A stretch of 64,000 nt of DNA, taken from positions 404,031 through 468,030 of the forward strand of contig NZ_QXFH01000072.1 of the NCBI RefSeq assembly GCF_003581615.1. Direction: 5' to 3'. The stretch's first letter is position 1. Each line of letters opens with the position of its first letter. The notes under the pieces were generated by a model, which ran no database searches, was not told the DNA's origin, and worked only from the letters and a program-made list of their open reading frames with translations. The position numbers and the translations under genes are program-made. Positions 53,037-62,661 of this stretch are shown piece after piece. The DNA comes from Flagellimonas lutimaris. Its GTDB lineage: Bacteria > Bacteroidota > Bacteroidia > Flavobacteriales > Flavobacteriaceae.

Positions 53037-53969
53037 CTATAATTTAAGGATTCGGTCCGTTTCTGTATTGTATAGGAAGTTATACTTTAAGGAACCGCCC
53101 AGATACATTTGATTGTCACGTAGTTCCGAATAGTAATTTGCCTCTAGTTTTAAAACATCCAACCCTTTTTTGGTTAATTTGACAGGGTCAAACGAACTAA
53201 AAAGTGGTTTTAAAGAAGAAATCATTCGGTCGTATTGTGTATCTCCGAAACCGTAGAAACCTTGGTTTGTCAATAATTCCTTCATTAACTCTTTTCTGGA
53301 CTCAGGCTTTACCTGCTTGGCCACCTCCAAAATGTGGTTCTCCAAATCGTTAAGTCCGTTTTTAATGGTAGGAAATCGTTTTAGATGTGTTTTTAAGGCG
53401 TCAGATAGGTATTCGAATTGAAAATCATTGTTGGCAATCTGGTTTTCCAATCGAATTGGGTTATCACTGCAATACAGTTGCCAGATATAATCTGCGTATT
53501 CTATATCGTCCTGTGAAAGTACTTTTTTGTTTTCGTAGAGCTCAAGCAGTTTGTCATCGTTGAGTTCATTAAGACCATAAAGTTTATCGGAACCCTCTAC
53601 TTTACCGCTGCATACCAATGAAATTTCAGCATGCCTTCTGTGAGTTTTCAGCCAACTGATCACAGCTAGCATATTGATTTGGCAAAAAAGATCATATTCG
53701 AACCAAAGAACAATTTGGTCTTGTTGTTTGTGATTACAAAGAGACCGATATTCCTTAAGGGTTTTCTCGATAAACCAAGATTTGGAAACTTTGTAGTTTT
53801 TATTGAGGAACTCAAATCTTGTTTTCCAAAAAGATTCACTTCCTACAGTGGAGAGGGTCTTGCCTTCGCAAAGCATTTCCCTCCAGGTAATTACATCTCC
53901 ATTGAATTGCAAAGATTGTAATCTAGACGTGAAACTGTCCCCGTTGGTTATGTGCAACAGTGATTTCAT
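53037..53969 (-). CDS. DUF1835-family protein
   Basis: This 310-residue protein starts MKSLLHITNGDSFTSRLQSL and contains DVITWREMLCEG and IVLWFEYDLFCQINMLAVI, the usual DUF1835 marks. A small domain at the end is helical. The family is uncharacterised but widespread in flavobacteria. It is the first gene of a two-gene operon with the nucleoside phosphorylase. Confidence 0.88.
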   Translation of the reverse strand: MKSLLHITNGDSFTSRLQSLQFNGDVITWREMLCEGKTLSTVGSESFWKTRFEFLNKNYKVSKSWFIEKTLKEYRSLCNHKQQDQIVLWFEYDLFCQINMLAVISWLKTHRRHAEISLVCSGKVEGSDKLYGLNELNDDKLLELYENKKVLSQDDIEYADYIWQLYCSDNPIRLENQIANNDFQFEYLSDALKTHLKRFPTIKNGLNDLENHILEVAKQVKPESRKELMKELLTNQGFYGFGDTQYDRMISSLKPLFSSFDPVKLTKKGLDVLKLEANYYSELRDNQMYLGGSLKYNFLYNTETDRILKL

Positions 53970-54112
53970 TTTCAGCTCAGTTTTCGTTGGTTAGGAATAA
54001 TAAAAGTAAGCTATAAAGCAGGAACACAAAAATTTTTTCACAAAACATTGGTATTTGCGACTACTTTTTAACATGTAGAAAAAACCATAATGGTTTATTA
54101 CTAAATTATCAG

Positions 54113-54442
54113 TTATCCGCCAACACGCTTTACGGAAAATCCATTTTCCTTTAGGAAATCCATGATTTTGTCCCGGTAATCCCCTTGAATGATAATAGCC
54201 TCATTCTTAAAGCTTCCGCCGACTCCCAAAAGTGTTTTTAGGTCTTTCGTCAATTTTTTAAAATCGCTATCGGCGCCATTGTATCCTTCAAGTATGGTGA
54301 CGGGTTTGCCTTTGCGTTTTTCATATTTGCAGATAATAGGGTCGTCCTGTATCCAATAAGCAGGTTTTTCATTATTGTTTTCAGGTTCTTCTGAAGGAAC
54401 GTGATCTGGAAATAAGTTTTTAAGCTGGTCTCCTAAGTCCAT
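54113..54442 (-). CDS. SUI1/YciH translation factor-like protein
   Basis: This 109-residue protein carries the SUI1 (eIF1-like) fold in its last 80 residues: RKGKPVTILEGYNGADSDFK, LKTLLGVGGSFKNEAIIIQG and IMDFLKENGFSVKRVG. Bacterial homologues (YciH) associate with the 30S subunit and affect start selection. Its start lies 2 bases after the stop of the 2OG-oxygenase gene on the same strand, so the two are co-transcribed. Confidence 0.9.
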   Translation of the reverse strand: MDLGDQLKNLFPDHVPSEEPENNNEKPAYWIQDDPIICKYEKRKGKPVTILEGYNGADSDFKKLTKDLKTLLGVGGSFKNEAIIIQGDYRDKIMDFLKENGFSVKRVGG

Positions 54443-54444
54443 GG

Positions 54445-55395
54445 CTATTTTTTTATCAATCCTAAATCAATCAATCTTTCATGAAGATATTCCCCGGCAG
54501 TAATATCCTTAAAAGCTTTGGGATGTTCTTCATCAATACAGTTTTCTAAGCAATTCAAAGGCATGTCGCTTACAGGATGCATAAAAAACGGAATGGAGTA
54601 CCTTGAGGTTCCCCATAACTCTTTGGGTGGATTTACTACTTGGTGGATAGTTGACTTCAATTTATTGTTAGATAGTCTGGAGAGCATATCCCCAACATTG
54701 ATCATCAACTGGTCGGGTTTTGCGATGGCATCCACCCAATTCCCTTCATGGTCTTTTACCTGAAGCCCTTTCCCATGAGCTCCCATTAATAAGGTAATAA
54801 GGTTAATGTCACCATGAGCGGCCGCTCGCACTGCATTTTTGGGTTCTTCGGTAATGGGCGGATAGTGGATGGGTCTTAAAATGGAGTTGCCATTTTTAAT
54901 GTGGTCATCAAAATAGGTTTCTTCCAAACCTAGGTGCAAAGCCAACGCTCGAAGCACATATTTTGCGGTTTTTTCCAGCATTTTATAGGTCTCCTTACCC
55001 ACCTCATTAAAATCAGGGAGCTCCTCTACGGTCACATTGTCGGGGTATTCGGCTTCAAGCTTTGCATTGTCCTCTACATATTGTCCAAAATGCCAAAATT
55101 CTTTAAGGTCACCTTCTTTTTTGCCTTTGGCGTGTTCTTTTCCAAAAGAGGTGTATCCTCGTTGACCGCCAATGCCTTCTATTTCATATCTATCTTTCAC
55201 TTCTTGCGGAAGATTAAAGAACTTTTTTATTTCGGCATATAGGTTTTCCACCAATTCATCAGATAAAAAATGTCCGCTTAGCGCTACAAAGCCGATATCC
55301 TCGAAAGCAGCACCGATTTCTTCAACAAATTTTTCTTTTCTTTTTGGGTCGCCCGAAACAAAATCTTTCAGGTCTACACTTGGGATAGCACTCAT
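54445..55395 (-). CDS. 2-oxoglutarate/Fe(II)-dependent dioxygenase (IPNS family)
   Basis: This 316-residue isopenicillin-N-synthase-like protein has the DIOX_N segment at the N-terminus (AFEDIGFVALSGHFLSDELV), the iron ligands in HGDINLITLLMG (His and Asp) and a distal His in STIHQVVNPP, plus the 2-oxoglutarate-binding RYSIPFFMHP. Substrate is unknown. It is first in a transcript with the SUI1 gene and divergent from the E1 dehydrogenase gene. Confidence 0.92.
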   Translation of the reverse strand: MSAIPSVDLKDFVSGDPKRKEKFVEEIGAAFEDIGFVALSGHFLSDELVENLYAEIKKFFNLPQEVKDRYEIEGIGGQRGYTSFGKEHAKGKKEGDLKEFWHFGQYVEDNAKLEAEYPDNVTVEELPDFNEVGKETYKMLEKTAKYVLRALALHLGLEETYFDDHIKNGNSILRPIHYPPITEEPKNAVRAAAHGDINLITLLMGAHGKGLQVKDHEGNWVDAIAKPDQLMINVGDMLSRLSNNKLKSTIHQVVNPPKELWGTSRYSIPFFMHPVSDMPLNCLENCIDEEHPKAFKDITAGEYLHERLIDLGLIKK

Positions 55396-55505
55396 ATCGT
55401 CATCTTTGATGTTAGATCAAAAATAGGGAATATTGCTGAAGGTTTTGGAATTTTAAGGTGTTTTGAAGGGCTTTTTACTACATTTATCCAACAGAATTTA
55501 ATTGT

Positions 55506-57485
55506 ATGAGGTATCATGTTGGCAGCTTGGAACAACAAAAGTTGCTGGATTTGTACAAAGGCATGCTGAAGCCGAGAATGATAGAGGAAAAAATGCTGAT
55601 TCTTCTACGGCAGGGCAAAATTTCCAAATGGTTTAGTGGTATAGGGCAAGAGGCTATTTCCGTGGGTGTCACCAAGGCGCTCAAGGAAAATGAGTATATC
55701 CTTCCCATGCACCGAAACTTGGGCGTTTTTACTTCCAGAAACATCCCTTTAAATCGACTTTTTTCCCAGTGGCAGGGAAAACAAAGCGGGTTTACCCAGG
55801 GTAGGGACCGTAGTTTTCATTTTGGCACGCAGGAATACAAAATTGTTGGGATGATTTCCCATCTAGGCCCTCAACTTGGGGTTGCGGATGGTATCGCTTT
55901 GGCAGATATGTTGCGAAGAAAGAAGCGGGTGACTGCTGTTTTTACTGGGGAAGGGGCAACCAGTGAAGGTGATTTTCATGAAGCGTTGAATGTTGCTTCA
56001 GTTTGGAATTTGCCCGTTCTGTTCTGCATTGAAAACAATGGGTATGGCCTATCCACTCCAACAAACGAGCAATACAATTGCGAGCATTTGGCGGATAGGG
56101 CCAAAGGGTATGGAATTGAGTCCAGAATTATTGATGGAAACAATATATTGGAGGTATATGCCAAGGTCGATGAACTGTGCAAGGCAATTCGCAGAAGACC
56201 ACGTCCAGTACTTTTGGAGTTCAAAACGTTTCGGATGCGTGGGCACGAAGAGGCAAGCGGCACGAAGTATGTCCCTGATAAATTGATGAAGGAGTGGGGA
56301 AAGAGAGACCCTATTTCTAACTATGAAAGTTTTCTGTTGGAGGAAGGAGTGCTTACAGAAGCAATGATTGAGGACATCAAAGCAGGTTTTACCGAGGAAA
56401 TCAACTCGAACTTACAGCTCGCTTTTGATGAACCAGATGTATCTTCCAATGAAAGTAAAGAATTAATAGAGGTTTATCAAGATTTTGAATATCAAAATAT
56501 TGAACCTGAATCAAACTCAAGTGAGAATATACGGTTTGTTGATGCCATATCTCAAGGATTGGAACAATCCATGTACCGTCACAACGAACTGATAATCATG
56601 GGGCAAGATGTTGCTGATTATGGTGGTGTTTTTAAAATTACGGAAGGTTTTGTACCAAAATTTGGGAGGAGCCGGGTAAGAAACACGCCCATTTGTGAGT
56701 CAGCGATTGTTTCCACGGCCATGGGATTGTCCATCAACGGAATGAAAGCTGTTATGGAGATGCAGTTTGCCGATTTTGTGAGTTCCGGGTTCAATCCGAT
56801 TGTCAACTATTTGGCTAAAGTGCATTACCGCTGGAACGAAAAAGCGGATGTGGTAATCCGAATGCCTTGCGGAGGTGGTGTAGGGGCGGGGCCCTTTCAT
56901 TCACAGACCAATGAGGCCTGGTTTACCAAAACTCCTGGGCTCAAAGTCGTATATCCAGCATTTCCATATGATGCCAAAGGATTGTTGAACACGGCTATAA
57001 ACGACCCAAATCCCGTCCTCTTTTTTGAACATAAAGGATTGTATAGAAGCATTAGAGGTGATGTTCCCACCGATTATTATACACTGCCATTGGGTAAGGC
57101 CAGCCTTTTAAGGGAAGGGAATTCCATATCGGTGGTCACTTATGGTGCAGGAGTGCATTGGGCTATGGAAACGCTTGATAAGCATCCAGAAATTGATGCA
57201 GACCTAGTAGATTTAAGAACACTTCAACCTTTGGATATGGAAACCATTTTTGCTTCGGTAAAAAAGACAGGGAAATTGATTGTGCTTCAAGAAGACACTT
57301 TGTTCGGCGGAATAGCCAGCGACATTTCGGCCATGGTGATGGAAAACTGTTTCGAATATTTGGATGCCCCGGTCAAACGGGTGGGGAGTTTGGAAACTCC
57401 GGTACCCTTTGCAAAATCTCTTGAAGCTAATTTTTTGCCTAAAAAAAGATTTGAAGAGGAATTAATTGAATTATATCAATATTAA
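55506..57485 (+). CDS. 2-oxoacid dehydrogenase E1, fused alpha and beta subunits
   Basis: This 659-residue protein combines both E1 subunits. The alpha half (1 to about 330) has GQEAISVGVTKALKENEYIL, RDRSFHFGTQEYKIVG and the thiamine diphosphate motif GEGATSEGDF...NNGYGLS. The beta half (about 340-659) has ISQGLEQSMYRHNELIIMGQ, GKLIVLQEDTLFGGIASDI and PYDAKGLL. It decarboxylates 2-oxoacids (branched-chain or pyruvate type) with lipoyl-linked E2, which is not in this window. The ATG at 55506 is chosen because it begins MRYHVGSLEQQKLLDLYKGM with no upstream frame. Confidence 0.94.
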   Translation: MRYHVGSLEQQKLLDLYKGMLKPRMIEEKMLILLRQGKISKWFSGIGQEAISVGVTKALKENEYILPMHRNLGVFTSRNIPLNRLFSQWQGKQSGFTQGRDRSFHFGTQEYKIVGMISHLGPQLGVADGIALADMLRRKKRVTAVFTGEGATSEGDFHEALNVASVWNLPVLFCIENNGYGLSTPTNEQYNCEHLADRAKGYGIESRIIDGNNILEVYAKVDELCKAIRRRPRPVLLEFKTFRMRGHEEASGTKYVPDKLMKEWGKRDPISNYESFLLEEGVLTEAMIEDIKAGFTEEINSNLQLAFDEPDVSSNESKELIEVYQDFEYQNIEPESNSSENIRFVDAISQGLEQSMYRHNELIIMGQDVADYGGVFKITEGFVPKFGRSRVRNTPICESAIVSTAMGLSINGMKAVMEMQFADFVSSGFNPIVNYLAKVHYRWNEKADVVIRMPCGGGVGAGPFHSQTNEAWFTKTPGLKVVYPAFPYDAKGLLNTAINDPNPVLFFEHKGLYRSIRGDVPTDYYTLPLGKASLLREGNSISVVTYGAGVHWAMETLDKHPEIDADLVDLRTLQPLDMETIFASVKKTGKLIVLQEDTLFGGIASDISAMVMENCFEYLDAPVKRVGSLETPVPFAKSLEANFLPKKRFEEELIELYQY

Positions 57486-57572
57486 AACCAGTTGGTTAGC
57501 TATTTTTTTAATAATTTAACAACTAGAAACATACCCCAAATCGTATATTTTTTGAACATTAACTTAATTCTT

Positions 57573-58058
57573 ATGATTAAACGATCACTTTTACTTTTTA
57601 CAGTGATGGGACTTTTGCTCTCGTCATGTTCCGTTTCCAAAAGTGCTAGAACGCAGCGAAATCTGTTCAGCGGCACTTGGAATTTGGATAACGTTTACTA
57701 CGAAAACAATACTGGAAACTTTAAATCGACCATCTTCAATGATGCAGAGGATATCTGCTTTGAAGACAGTGAATGGTTCTTTAGGGACAACAATAGTACA
57801 GGACGCTACACCATAAAGCAAAGCTCGCTTTGCCAAGGTGGAGACCGTTTTTTTAGATGGTCCGTGGTGGAGCCGCAACAGAACTATCAGAGTCAACTTC
57901 AGTTTAAGTTTATTGACGAAAACAGAAAGGATATCTCTGGAGGATATGGGTACCGTCTTAACATTGTGAGTCTATCGGAGCAATCCATGACCCTTAATTC
58001 CAATGTTTCAGTTGACGGAAAACCCGTGACTATTGTTTACGAATTCTCAAAAAAATAA
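57573..58058 (+). CDS. lipocalin-like lipoprotein
   Basis: ATG at 57573 (MIKRSLLLFTVMGLLLSSCS, lipobox Cys) gives 161 residues; the frame is open from 57492 without a signal in front. The body resembles the Bacteroidota lipocalin-like family (LFSGTWNLDNVYYENNTGNF and WFFRDNNSTGRYTI), a small beta-barrel that may bind lipids or other ligands. Its stop is 5 bases before the next gene's ATG at 58063, so the two are probably co-transcribed. Confidence 0.8.
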   Translation: MIKRSLLLFTVMGLLLSSCSVSKSARTQRNLFSGTWNLDNVYYENNTGNFKSTIFNDAEDICFEDSEWFFRDNNSTGRYTIKQSSLCQGGDRFFRWSVVEPQQNYQSQLQFKFIDENRKDISGGYGYRLNIVSLSEQSMTLNSNVSVDGKPVTIVYEFSKK

Positions 58059-58062
58059 ATTC

Positions 58063-58755
58063 ATGAAAAATATAGTTTTAAAAGGTGCAACAGCTTTTTT
58101 GGCGTTGACCATGATTATCAGTTGCGATGCCATCAAAAACGCAAATAACACCCAAAAAGGTGCTGCAATTGGCGCTGGTGGCGGTGCAGTTATCGGTGGT
58201 GTTATTGGAAACAATGTAGGTAAAGGAAATACCGCTCTAGGTGCCATTATTGGTGCCGTGGTGGGTGGTGCTGCCGGTGGTTACATTGGAAACCGTATGG
58301 ATCGACAGGCGGAACAAATCGAACAAGAAATCCCGGGTGCCGAAGTACAACGAGTAGGTGAGGGAATCAATGTTACCTTTAGTGGTGAGAACGGTGTTTA
58401 TTTTGACACTAACAAATCCGACGTTAAAGGTGCTTCTGCTGCCACTTTGGATAAATTGGCTGGAATCTTTAAGGAATATCCAAAAACCAACATATTAGTG
58501 GAAGGTCATACCGATAGTGACGGCGCGGCCGAATACAATATGGGTCTTTCCCAACGTAGGGCACAAGCCGTAACAAGTTATTTGGTGGCTAAGGGCATTT
58601 CCAGTGGACGATTTACAACCAAATGGTATGGTGAGGAACAACCTGTGGAAAGCAACGAAACTGCCGCAGGTAAAGCTGCAAACAGACGTGTAGAGCTTGC
58701 CATTGTTGCAAGTGACGAGCTTAAAGAAGAAGCTTACGAGAAAACCGAGAATTAG
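58063..58755 (+). CDS. OmpA-family lipoprotein with glycine zipper
   Basis: ATG at 58063 (MKNIVLKGATAFLALTMIIS then C) gives 230 residues. Residues about 30-85 are a glycine-zipper region (GAAIGAGGGAVIGGVIG and GAAGGYIGNRMD). The C-terminal OmpA-like domain has VYFDTNKSDVKGASAATLDKL, VEGHTDSDGAAEYN and RVELAIV, the peptidoglycan-binding segment. It anchors the envelope. It follows the lipocalin and is closed by a strong terminator. Confidence 0.94.
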   Translation: MKNIVLKGATAFLALTMIISCDAIKNANNTQKGAAIGAGGGAVIGGVIGNNVGKGNTALGAIIGAVVGGAAGGYIGNRMDRQAEQIEQEIPGAEVQRVGEGINVTFSGENGVYFDTNKSDVKGASAATLDKLAGIFKEYPKTNILVEGHTDSDGAAEYNMGLSQRRAQAVTSYLVAKGISSGRFTTKWYGEEQPVESNETAAGKAANRRVELAIVASDELKEEAYEKTEN

Positions 58756-58781
58756 GCATCAACCTAAAATTGGATACAAAG

Positions 58782-58806
58782 GCCCGGTATTGACCGGGCT
58801 TTTTTT
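58782..58806 (+). terminator. rho-independent terminator after the OmpA-like gene
   Basis: GCCCGGT (58782-58788) and ACCGGGC (58793-58799) form a perfect 7-base stem around ATTG, followed by seven T residues. Confidence 0.92.
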
Positions 58807-58918
58807 GTTTATAGATGTTAAATAAACCATTAAATGTGAGTTAAGCCGTCGGGAATTTGAAAGAATTTATGTAACTTAATAGAGGTCAATCTGTTAATGT
58901 TAAAACTTTTGAGATTCT

Positions 58919-59236
58919 ATGGAAAACATCACCCAGAATAATATTGAGCACCAACAAGAGCTATTGGTGCGGGTGGAGCGAAATAATAAAATGGTACAGC
59001 GCCTGTCGCAAAAATTAAACTCGTACACCTGCGAACCAAAATGCCCGCAACAATTTGAAAAGTTTTATGAACTGAAAAGGAGTATCCAAAACTATACAAA
59101 ACATCACCATCGGATTGTGTCCAAGATTCAACAACGAAAGACGGATTTAAAAGAAGCAAACAATAAAGAAGTTGAGCAACATTTAAAGCACTTCAAAAAA
59201 TTGGAAAACGATATTGCTTCATACCTAGTGGATTAA
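58919..59236 (+). CDS. hypothetical coiled-coil protein
   Basis: This 105-residue protein is hydrophilic and helical throughout (NNIEHQQELLVRVERNNKMV and VEQHLKHFKKLENDIASYLV). It contains one CEPKC pair but no signal or transmembrane segment. I recognise no family. It stands alone with an AT-rich leader and is followed by the EamA transporter gene 108 bases later. Confidence 0.6.
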   Translation: MENITQNNIEHQQELLVRVERNNKMVQRLSQKLNSYTCEPKCPQQFEKFYELKRSIQNYTKHHHRIVSKIQQRKTDLKEANNKEVEQHLKHFKKLENDIASYLVD

Positions 59237-59344
59237 TAACTTCACTTTATTTATCGCTGAAATAAATTATTCTAAAATTTATCGGCATCGATAATTTCTT
59301 CCATAAACATACGTAATATTGCAAGGCAGTAACTCTGTCTTCTT

Positions 59345-60262
59345 ATGGCAAAATCCTCAAACTCTGTCCTCGTTATCTTGGCTTTTTTTGCCATCTATGT
59401 TATTTGGGGCTCTACATACCTATTAAACAAAATAGCTGTATTGGAGTTGGAGCCTTTTATGCTGGCCAGTTGTAGGTTCACTACAGCAGGATTATGTATT
59501 TTCCTTTTGGCCAAGATTATGGGAATCCCTTTGACCATTACCAAAAAGCAGTTACTAAATACGATAATTGCGGGAATTCTATTTCTTAGTTTTGGAAATG
59601 GAGTAGTGGTATGGGCACTTCGCTACGTGGATAGTGGTTTTGCCGCATTGGAGATTTCTTCCCAACCCTTGATTATTTTGTTGTTGATGCGCGTTTTGCA
59701 AGGCAAAAAAATTCAACCCATGTCGGTAATAGGGGTCATTTTTGGTATTATTGGAATTTATTTACTGGTAAGTCAAAAACAGGTAATTGCACAAGAAGAT
59801 TCCATTATTGGAATGGTCATGATATTCTTTTGTATGCTCAGTTGGGCCTACGGAAGTCTTTTTGTGGCCAAAGCAGACCTTCCCACCAATTATTTCGTCA
59901 ACACTGGCTATCAAATGTTCACGGCAGGACTGATTTTGGCGTTGATGAGCATTGGGTTTGGTGAAAAATGGTCCTCCCCAATGGTTTGGAGCGGAGAGGT
60001 GCAAATTTCTATGGTTCTCTTAGTGATCTTTGGAAGTATATTGGCCTTCACATCCTTCAATTATCTTTTAAAGGCGGTATCACCGGAAAAGGTGGCGACA
60101 TCCACCTACGTTAACCCCATTGTCGCATTGCTTTTAGGATGGTATTTTTTGGATGAACAGATTACGTTACAGTCTATAATGGCAGCGGTAATATTGTTGA
60201 CAGGTGTTTATTTTATCAACACCAAAAAGACGTTGGCCATTTTTGAACGTTTTAAACGTTAA
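59345..60262 (+). CDS. EamA family DMT transporter
   Basis: This 305-residue protein has ten predicted helices in two EamA halves (FAIYVIWGSTYLLNKIAV at the start of the first; MLSWAYGSLFVAKA at the start of the second). The conserved WGSTYLLNKIA and the late VNPIVALLLGWYFLDEQIT are typical. It probably exports a metabolite or amino acid; substrate is unknown. Confidence 0.93.
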   Translation: MAKSSNSVLVILAFFAIYVIWGSTYLLNKIAVLELEPFMLASCRFTTAGLCIFLLAKIMGIPLTITKKQLLNTIIAGILFLSFGNGVVVWALRYVDSGFAALEISSQPLIILLLMRVLQGKKIQPMSVIGVIFGIIGIYLLVSQKQVIAQEDSIIGMVMIFFCMLSWAYGSLFVAKADLPTNYFVNTGYQMFTAGLILALMSIGFGEKWSSPMVWSGEVQISMVLLVIFGSILAFTSFNYLLKAVSPEKVATSTYVNPIVALLLGWYFLDEQITLQSIMAAVILLTGVYFINTKKTLAIFERFKR

Positions 60263-60330
60263 AACACAGTTATTTATCACGGATTTGATTGTGGCATTTT
60301 GTAACTTGTTAGAAGTTAATAATCAAATCA

Positions 60331-60885
60331 ATGAAGTCTATAGTAAAAGTAGGGGCGTACATCGTACTGTTGACCTCTATAGCATGCGCATCGAGCAAAA
60401 ACAATGCAACAGCCGAGGAAATCGCAGCATTGGACCAAATGATTTCCAACAAACAATTTGAGATTCAAGCCAATTGGGCGCAACCCATGGCAACCCAAAG
60501 CTTTAATAGCATTGCCAATGCGGGCTTGTTGCCGCCAGGAAGTACGGCAAGCCGAATCGATATCTCTGGAACCGGAGGATATTTTCGCATGGTAGGCGAT
60601 AGCGTAATGGCCGACCTTCCCTTTTTCGGCGAACGCAGAATGGGCGGATACTACAATCAAAACAAAACTGGAATCATATTCGAGGGCATACCTAAGGATC
60701 TCTCATTTTCTCCGAATAAAAAAGGAGTCGGACAAACCATGCGTTTTACAATAAGTGAAAAATCTGAAGGATTTCAGGTAATTGCACAATTGTATCCCAA
60801 TGGTACAGCAAGGCTTACCGTTTCCAGTACCCACCGAACAAATATGTGGTACCAAGGCAATCTTTCCGAATACAAGGAAGAATAA
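60331..60885 (+). CDS. DUF4251-family lipoprotein
   Basis: This 184-residue lipoprotein has lipobox VLLTSIAC. The conserved DUF4251 region shows QFEIQANWAQPMATQSFNSI, a GGYFRMVGDSVMADLPFFGE block and MGGYYNQNKTGIIFEGIPKD. The family is uncharacterised and Bacteroidota-specific. Its start is 68 bases after the EamA stop on the same strand. Confidence 0.88.
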   Translation: MKSIVKVGAYIVLLTSIACASSKNNATAEEIAALDQMISNKQFEIQANWAQPMATQSFNSIANAGLLPPGSTASRIDISGTGGYFRMVGDSVMADLPFFGERRMGGYYNQNKTGIIFEGIPKDLSFSPNKKGVGQTMRFTISEKSEGFQVIAQLYPNGTARLTVSSTHRTNMWYQGNLSEYKEE

Positions 60886-61027
60886 TAGATTTATTACAAG
60901 GATTTTGGGCAATTCGTGTCAGACTTTCTGATACGGATGAATGATATCAAACCCCAAAGTTCTTCCTCTTTCCATCATTTTATCATAGCTTTATTGATTC
61001 AGAAACCAAAACACCTAATATAACAAG

Positions 61028-62227
61028 ATGAGAATGTATACGTTGACCTTAAGGTCTGTACTGATACTGATGCTTTCAGTAGCTTTTATTGCATGTAAAG
61101 GAAACAAAGAAGGTAACGAGGAGGAAACTACCGAGGAAGTAGCGGAGAATGCCCAAGAAGCACTAAAATATACCGGTGATCTACCATTGGACCGTCTTAA
61201 TCTACCAGAAGGTTTTAGCATAGATGTCTATGCAGAAAACTTGGAAGGTGCTCGTTCCATGGCCATGGGTGCCGATGGAACCCTTTTTGTGGGGACCAGA
61301 AACGAAGGAAATGTTTATGCGCTAAAAGATACGGATGGCGATTATAGGGTGGATGAGACCTACACCATTGCATCCGATTTGGAGCAGCCTAACGGACTGG
61401 CTTTTAGAGATGGCGCTTTGTACGTGGCCGCAGTGAGTCGTTTGTTTAAATATTCCGACATTGAATCGCAACTGGAAAATCCACAGGAACCTGAATTGAT
61501 CTATGACGATTACCCGACCGAATTTCACCACGGGTGGAAATACATCGCTTTTGGTCCTGACAATAAATTATATGTTCCCGTAGGTGCACCTTGTAACATC
61601 TGTGATCGTACCGATGAAGATGAGCGCTTTGGTACGATTACTCGAATGGATCCCGATGGTAGCAATCGCGAGATCGTGGCACACGGAGTTCGAAATACAG
61701 TTGGCTTTACCTGGCATCCAGATACCAATGAACTATGGTTTACCGATAATGGTAGGGATATGATGGGTGACGATGTACCTCCGGGTGAATTAAATAAACT
61801 TACCGAAGTGGGTCAGCATTTTGGCTACCCATTTTGTCACGGTGGAACGGTAAAAGACCCTGAATTTGGCGATCAGCGCCCATGCTCCGATTTTGTGGCC
61901 CCAGTGCAACCTTTAGGAGCACACGTAGCTGCTTTGGGTGTAAAATTTGGAAAAGGACCTATGTTCCCAGAGGCATATCAAGGCCATGCATTTTTGGCCG
62001 AACATGGTTCTTGGAACCGCTCCTCCAAAGTAGGGTACAGGATAACCATGGTTAAGCTGGAAAATGGCAAAGCTGTTAGTTATGAACCATTTATTGATGG
62101 TTGGTTGGATGAGGAGTCGCAAGAGGCTTTTGGTAGACCTGTAGACCTATTGTTCTTGGAAGATGGTTCTTTGCTCATTTCCGATGATGAGGGCAATGCT
62201 ATTTATAGGGTTACCTACAAAGGATAA
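61028..62227 (+). CDS. PQQ-type soluble aldose/sorbosone dehydrogenase-like lipoprotein
   Basis: This 399-residue lipoprotein (lipobox VAFIAC) has the six-bladed propeller of soluble glucose/sorbosone dehydrogenases: FSIDVYAENLEGARSMAMGA, FVGTRNEGNVYALKD, FHHGWKYIAFGPDNKLYVPV, GNRE-like blades and GHAFLAEHGSWNR. Cysteines in APCNICDR may form a disulfide. The natural substrate is unknown and PQQ binding is presumed from family. A terminator follows 23 bases past its stop. Confidence 0.9.
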   Translation: MRMYTLTLRSVLILMLSVAFIACKGNKEGNEEETTEEVAENAQEALKYTGDLPLDRLNLPEGFSIDVYAENLEGARSMAMGADGTLFVGTRNEGNVYALKDTDGDYRVDETYTIASDLEQPNGLAFRDGALYVAAVSRLFKYSDIESQLENPQEPELIYDDYPTEFHHGWKYIAFGPDNKLYVPVGAPCNICDRTDEDERFGTITRMDPDGSNREIVAHGVRNTVGFTWHPDTNELWFTDNGRDMMGDDVPPGELNKLTEVGQHFGYPFCHGGTVKDPEFGDQRPCSDFVAPVQPLGAHVAALGVKFGKGPMFPEAYQGHAFLAEHGSWNRSSKVGYRITMVKLENGKAVSYEPFIDGWLDEESQEAFGRPVDLLFLEDGSLLISDDEGNAIYRVTYKG

Positions 62228-62243
62228 GATTACATCATAATAA

Positions 62244-62567
62244 CTATTGAAAGTACTTGGGAATTGGCATTTGGTTCATTTTCCAAGTACTTTTTTTTTG
62301 TTGGTTATCGGTAACCTCAATAAAAAAGTAATTGGCTCCCCCCTCCATTTTAGAGACAATATGTTCCACGATAAATGTTGATTCGTTATGGTGAAAAATA
62401 AACTCGGTAACCTCTCCATTAGGTGTTTCGTTAACTTTTCCATGCCGTAAGATCAAATTGGGTTTGGCCAAAATACTGTTGCTTTTGTGCCAGCAGAGAT
62501 AGCGGATTTCCCCACTACGTAGCTTATCAATCCTTACAGTGAATTGTCCATCTCCAAAGTAGGCCAA
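62244..62567 (-). CDS. hypothetical protein, start uncertain
   Basis: A TTG at 62567 gives 107 residues beginning AYFGDGQFTVRIDKLRSG, with a conserved-looking core YLCWHKSN and HGKVNETPNGEV. Upstream the same frame continues through NIESIL to an ATT at 62600, after which a stop (62613-62615) ends it; no ATG or GTG occurs. The last about 50 bases overlap a convergent terminator. The family is unrecognised; a small cytoplasmic protein of unknown role. Confidence 0.6.
   Translation of the reverse strand: MAYFGDGQFTVRIDKLRSGEIRYLCWHKSNSILAKPNLILRHGKVNETPNGEVTEFIFHHNESTFIVEHIVSKMEGGANYFFIEVTDNQQKKSTWKMNQMPIPKYFQ
62250..62296 (+). terminator. terminator embedded in the convergent gene's end
   Basis: AAAGTACTTGGGAA and TTCCAAGTACTTT form a stem of about 12 pairs with one bulged G and a 15-base loop, followed by a run of nine T residues. 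It ends transcripts of the sorbosone-dehydrogenase-like gene while its DNA encodes the last residues of the minus-strand gene. Confidence 0.85.
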
Positions 62568-62661
62568 AATAGATTCAATATTGGGTGCTCTCCAAAAAAT
62601 GGCTAAGTAGGTTTAAGTAGGTTCAGGTTTGGTTGAACGGCAATACAATTCTGGTATTGTA

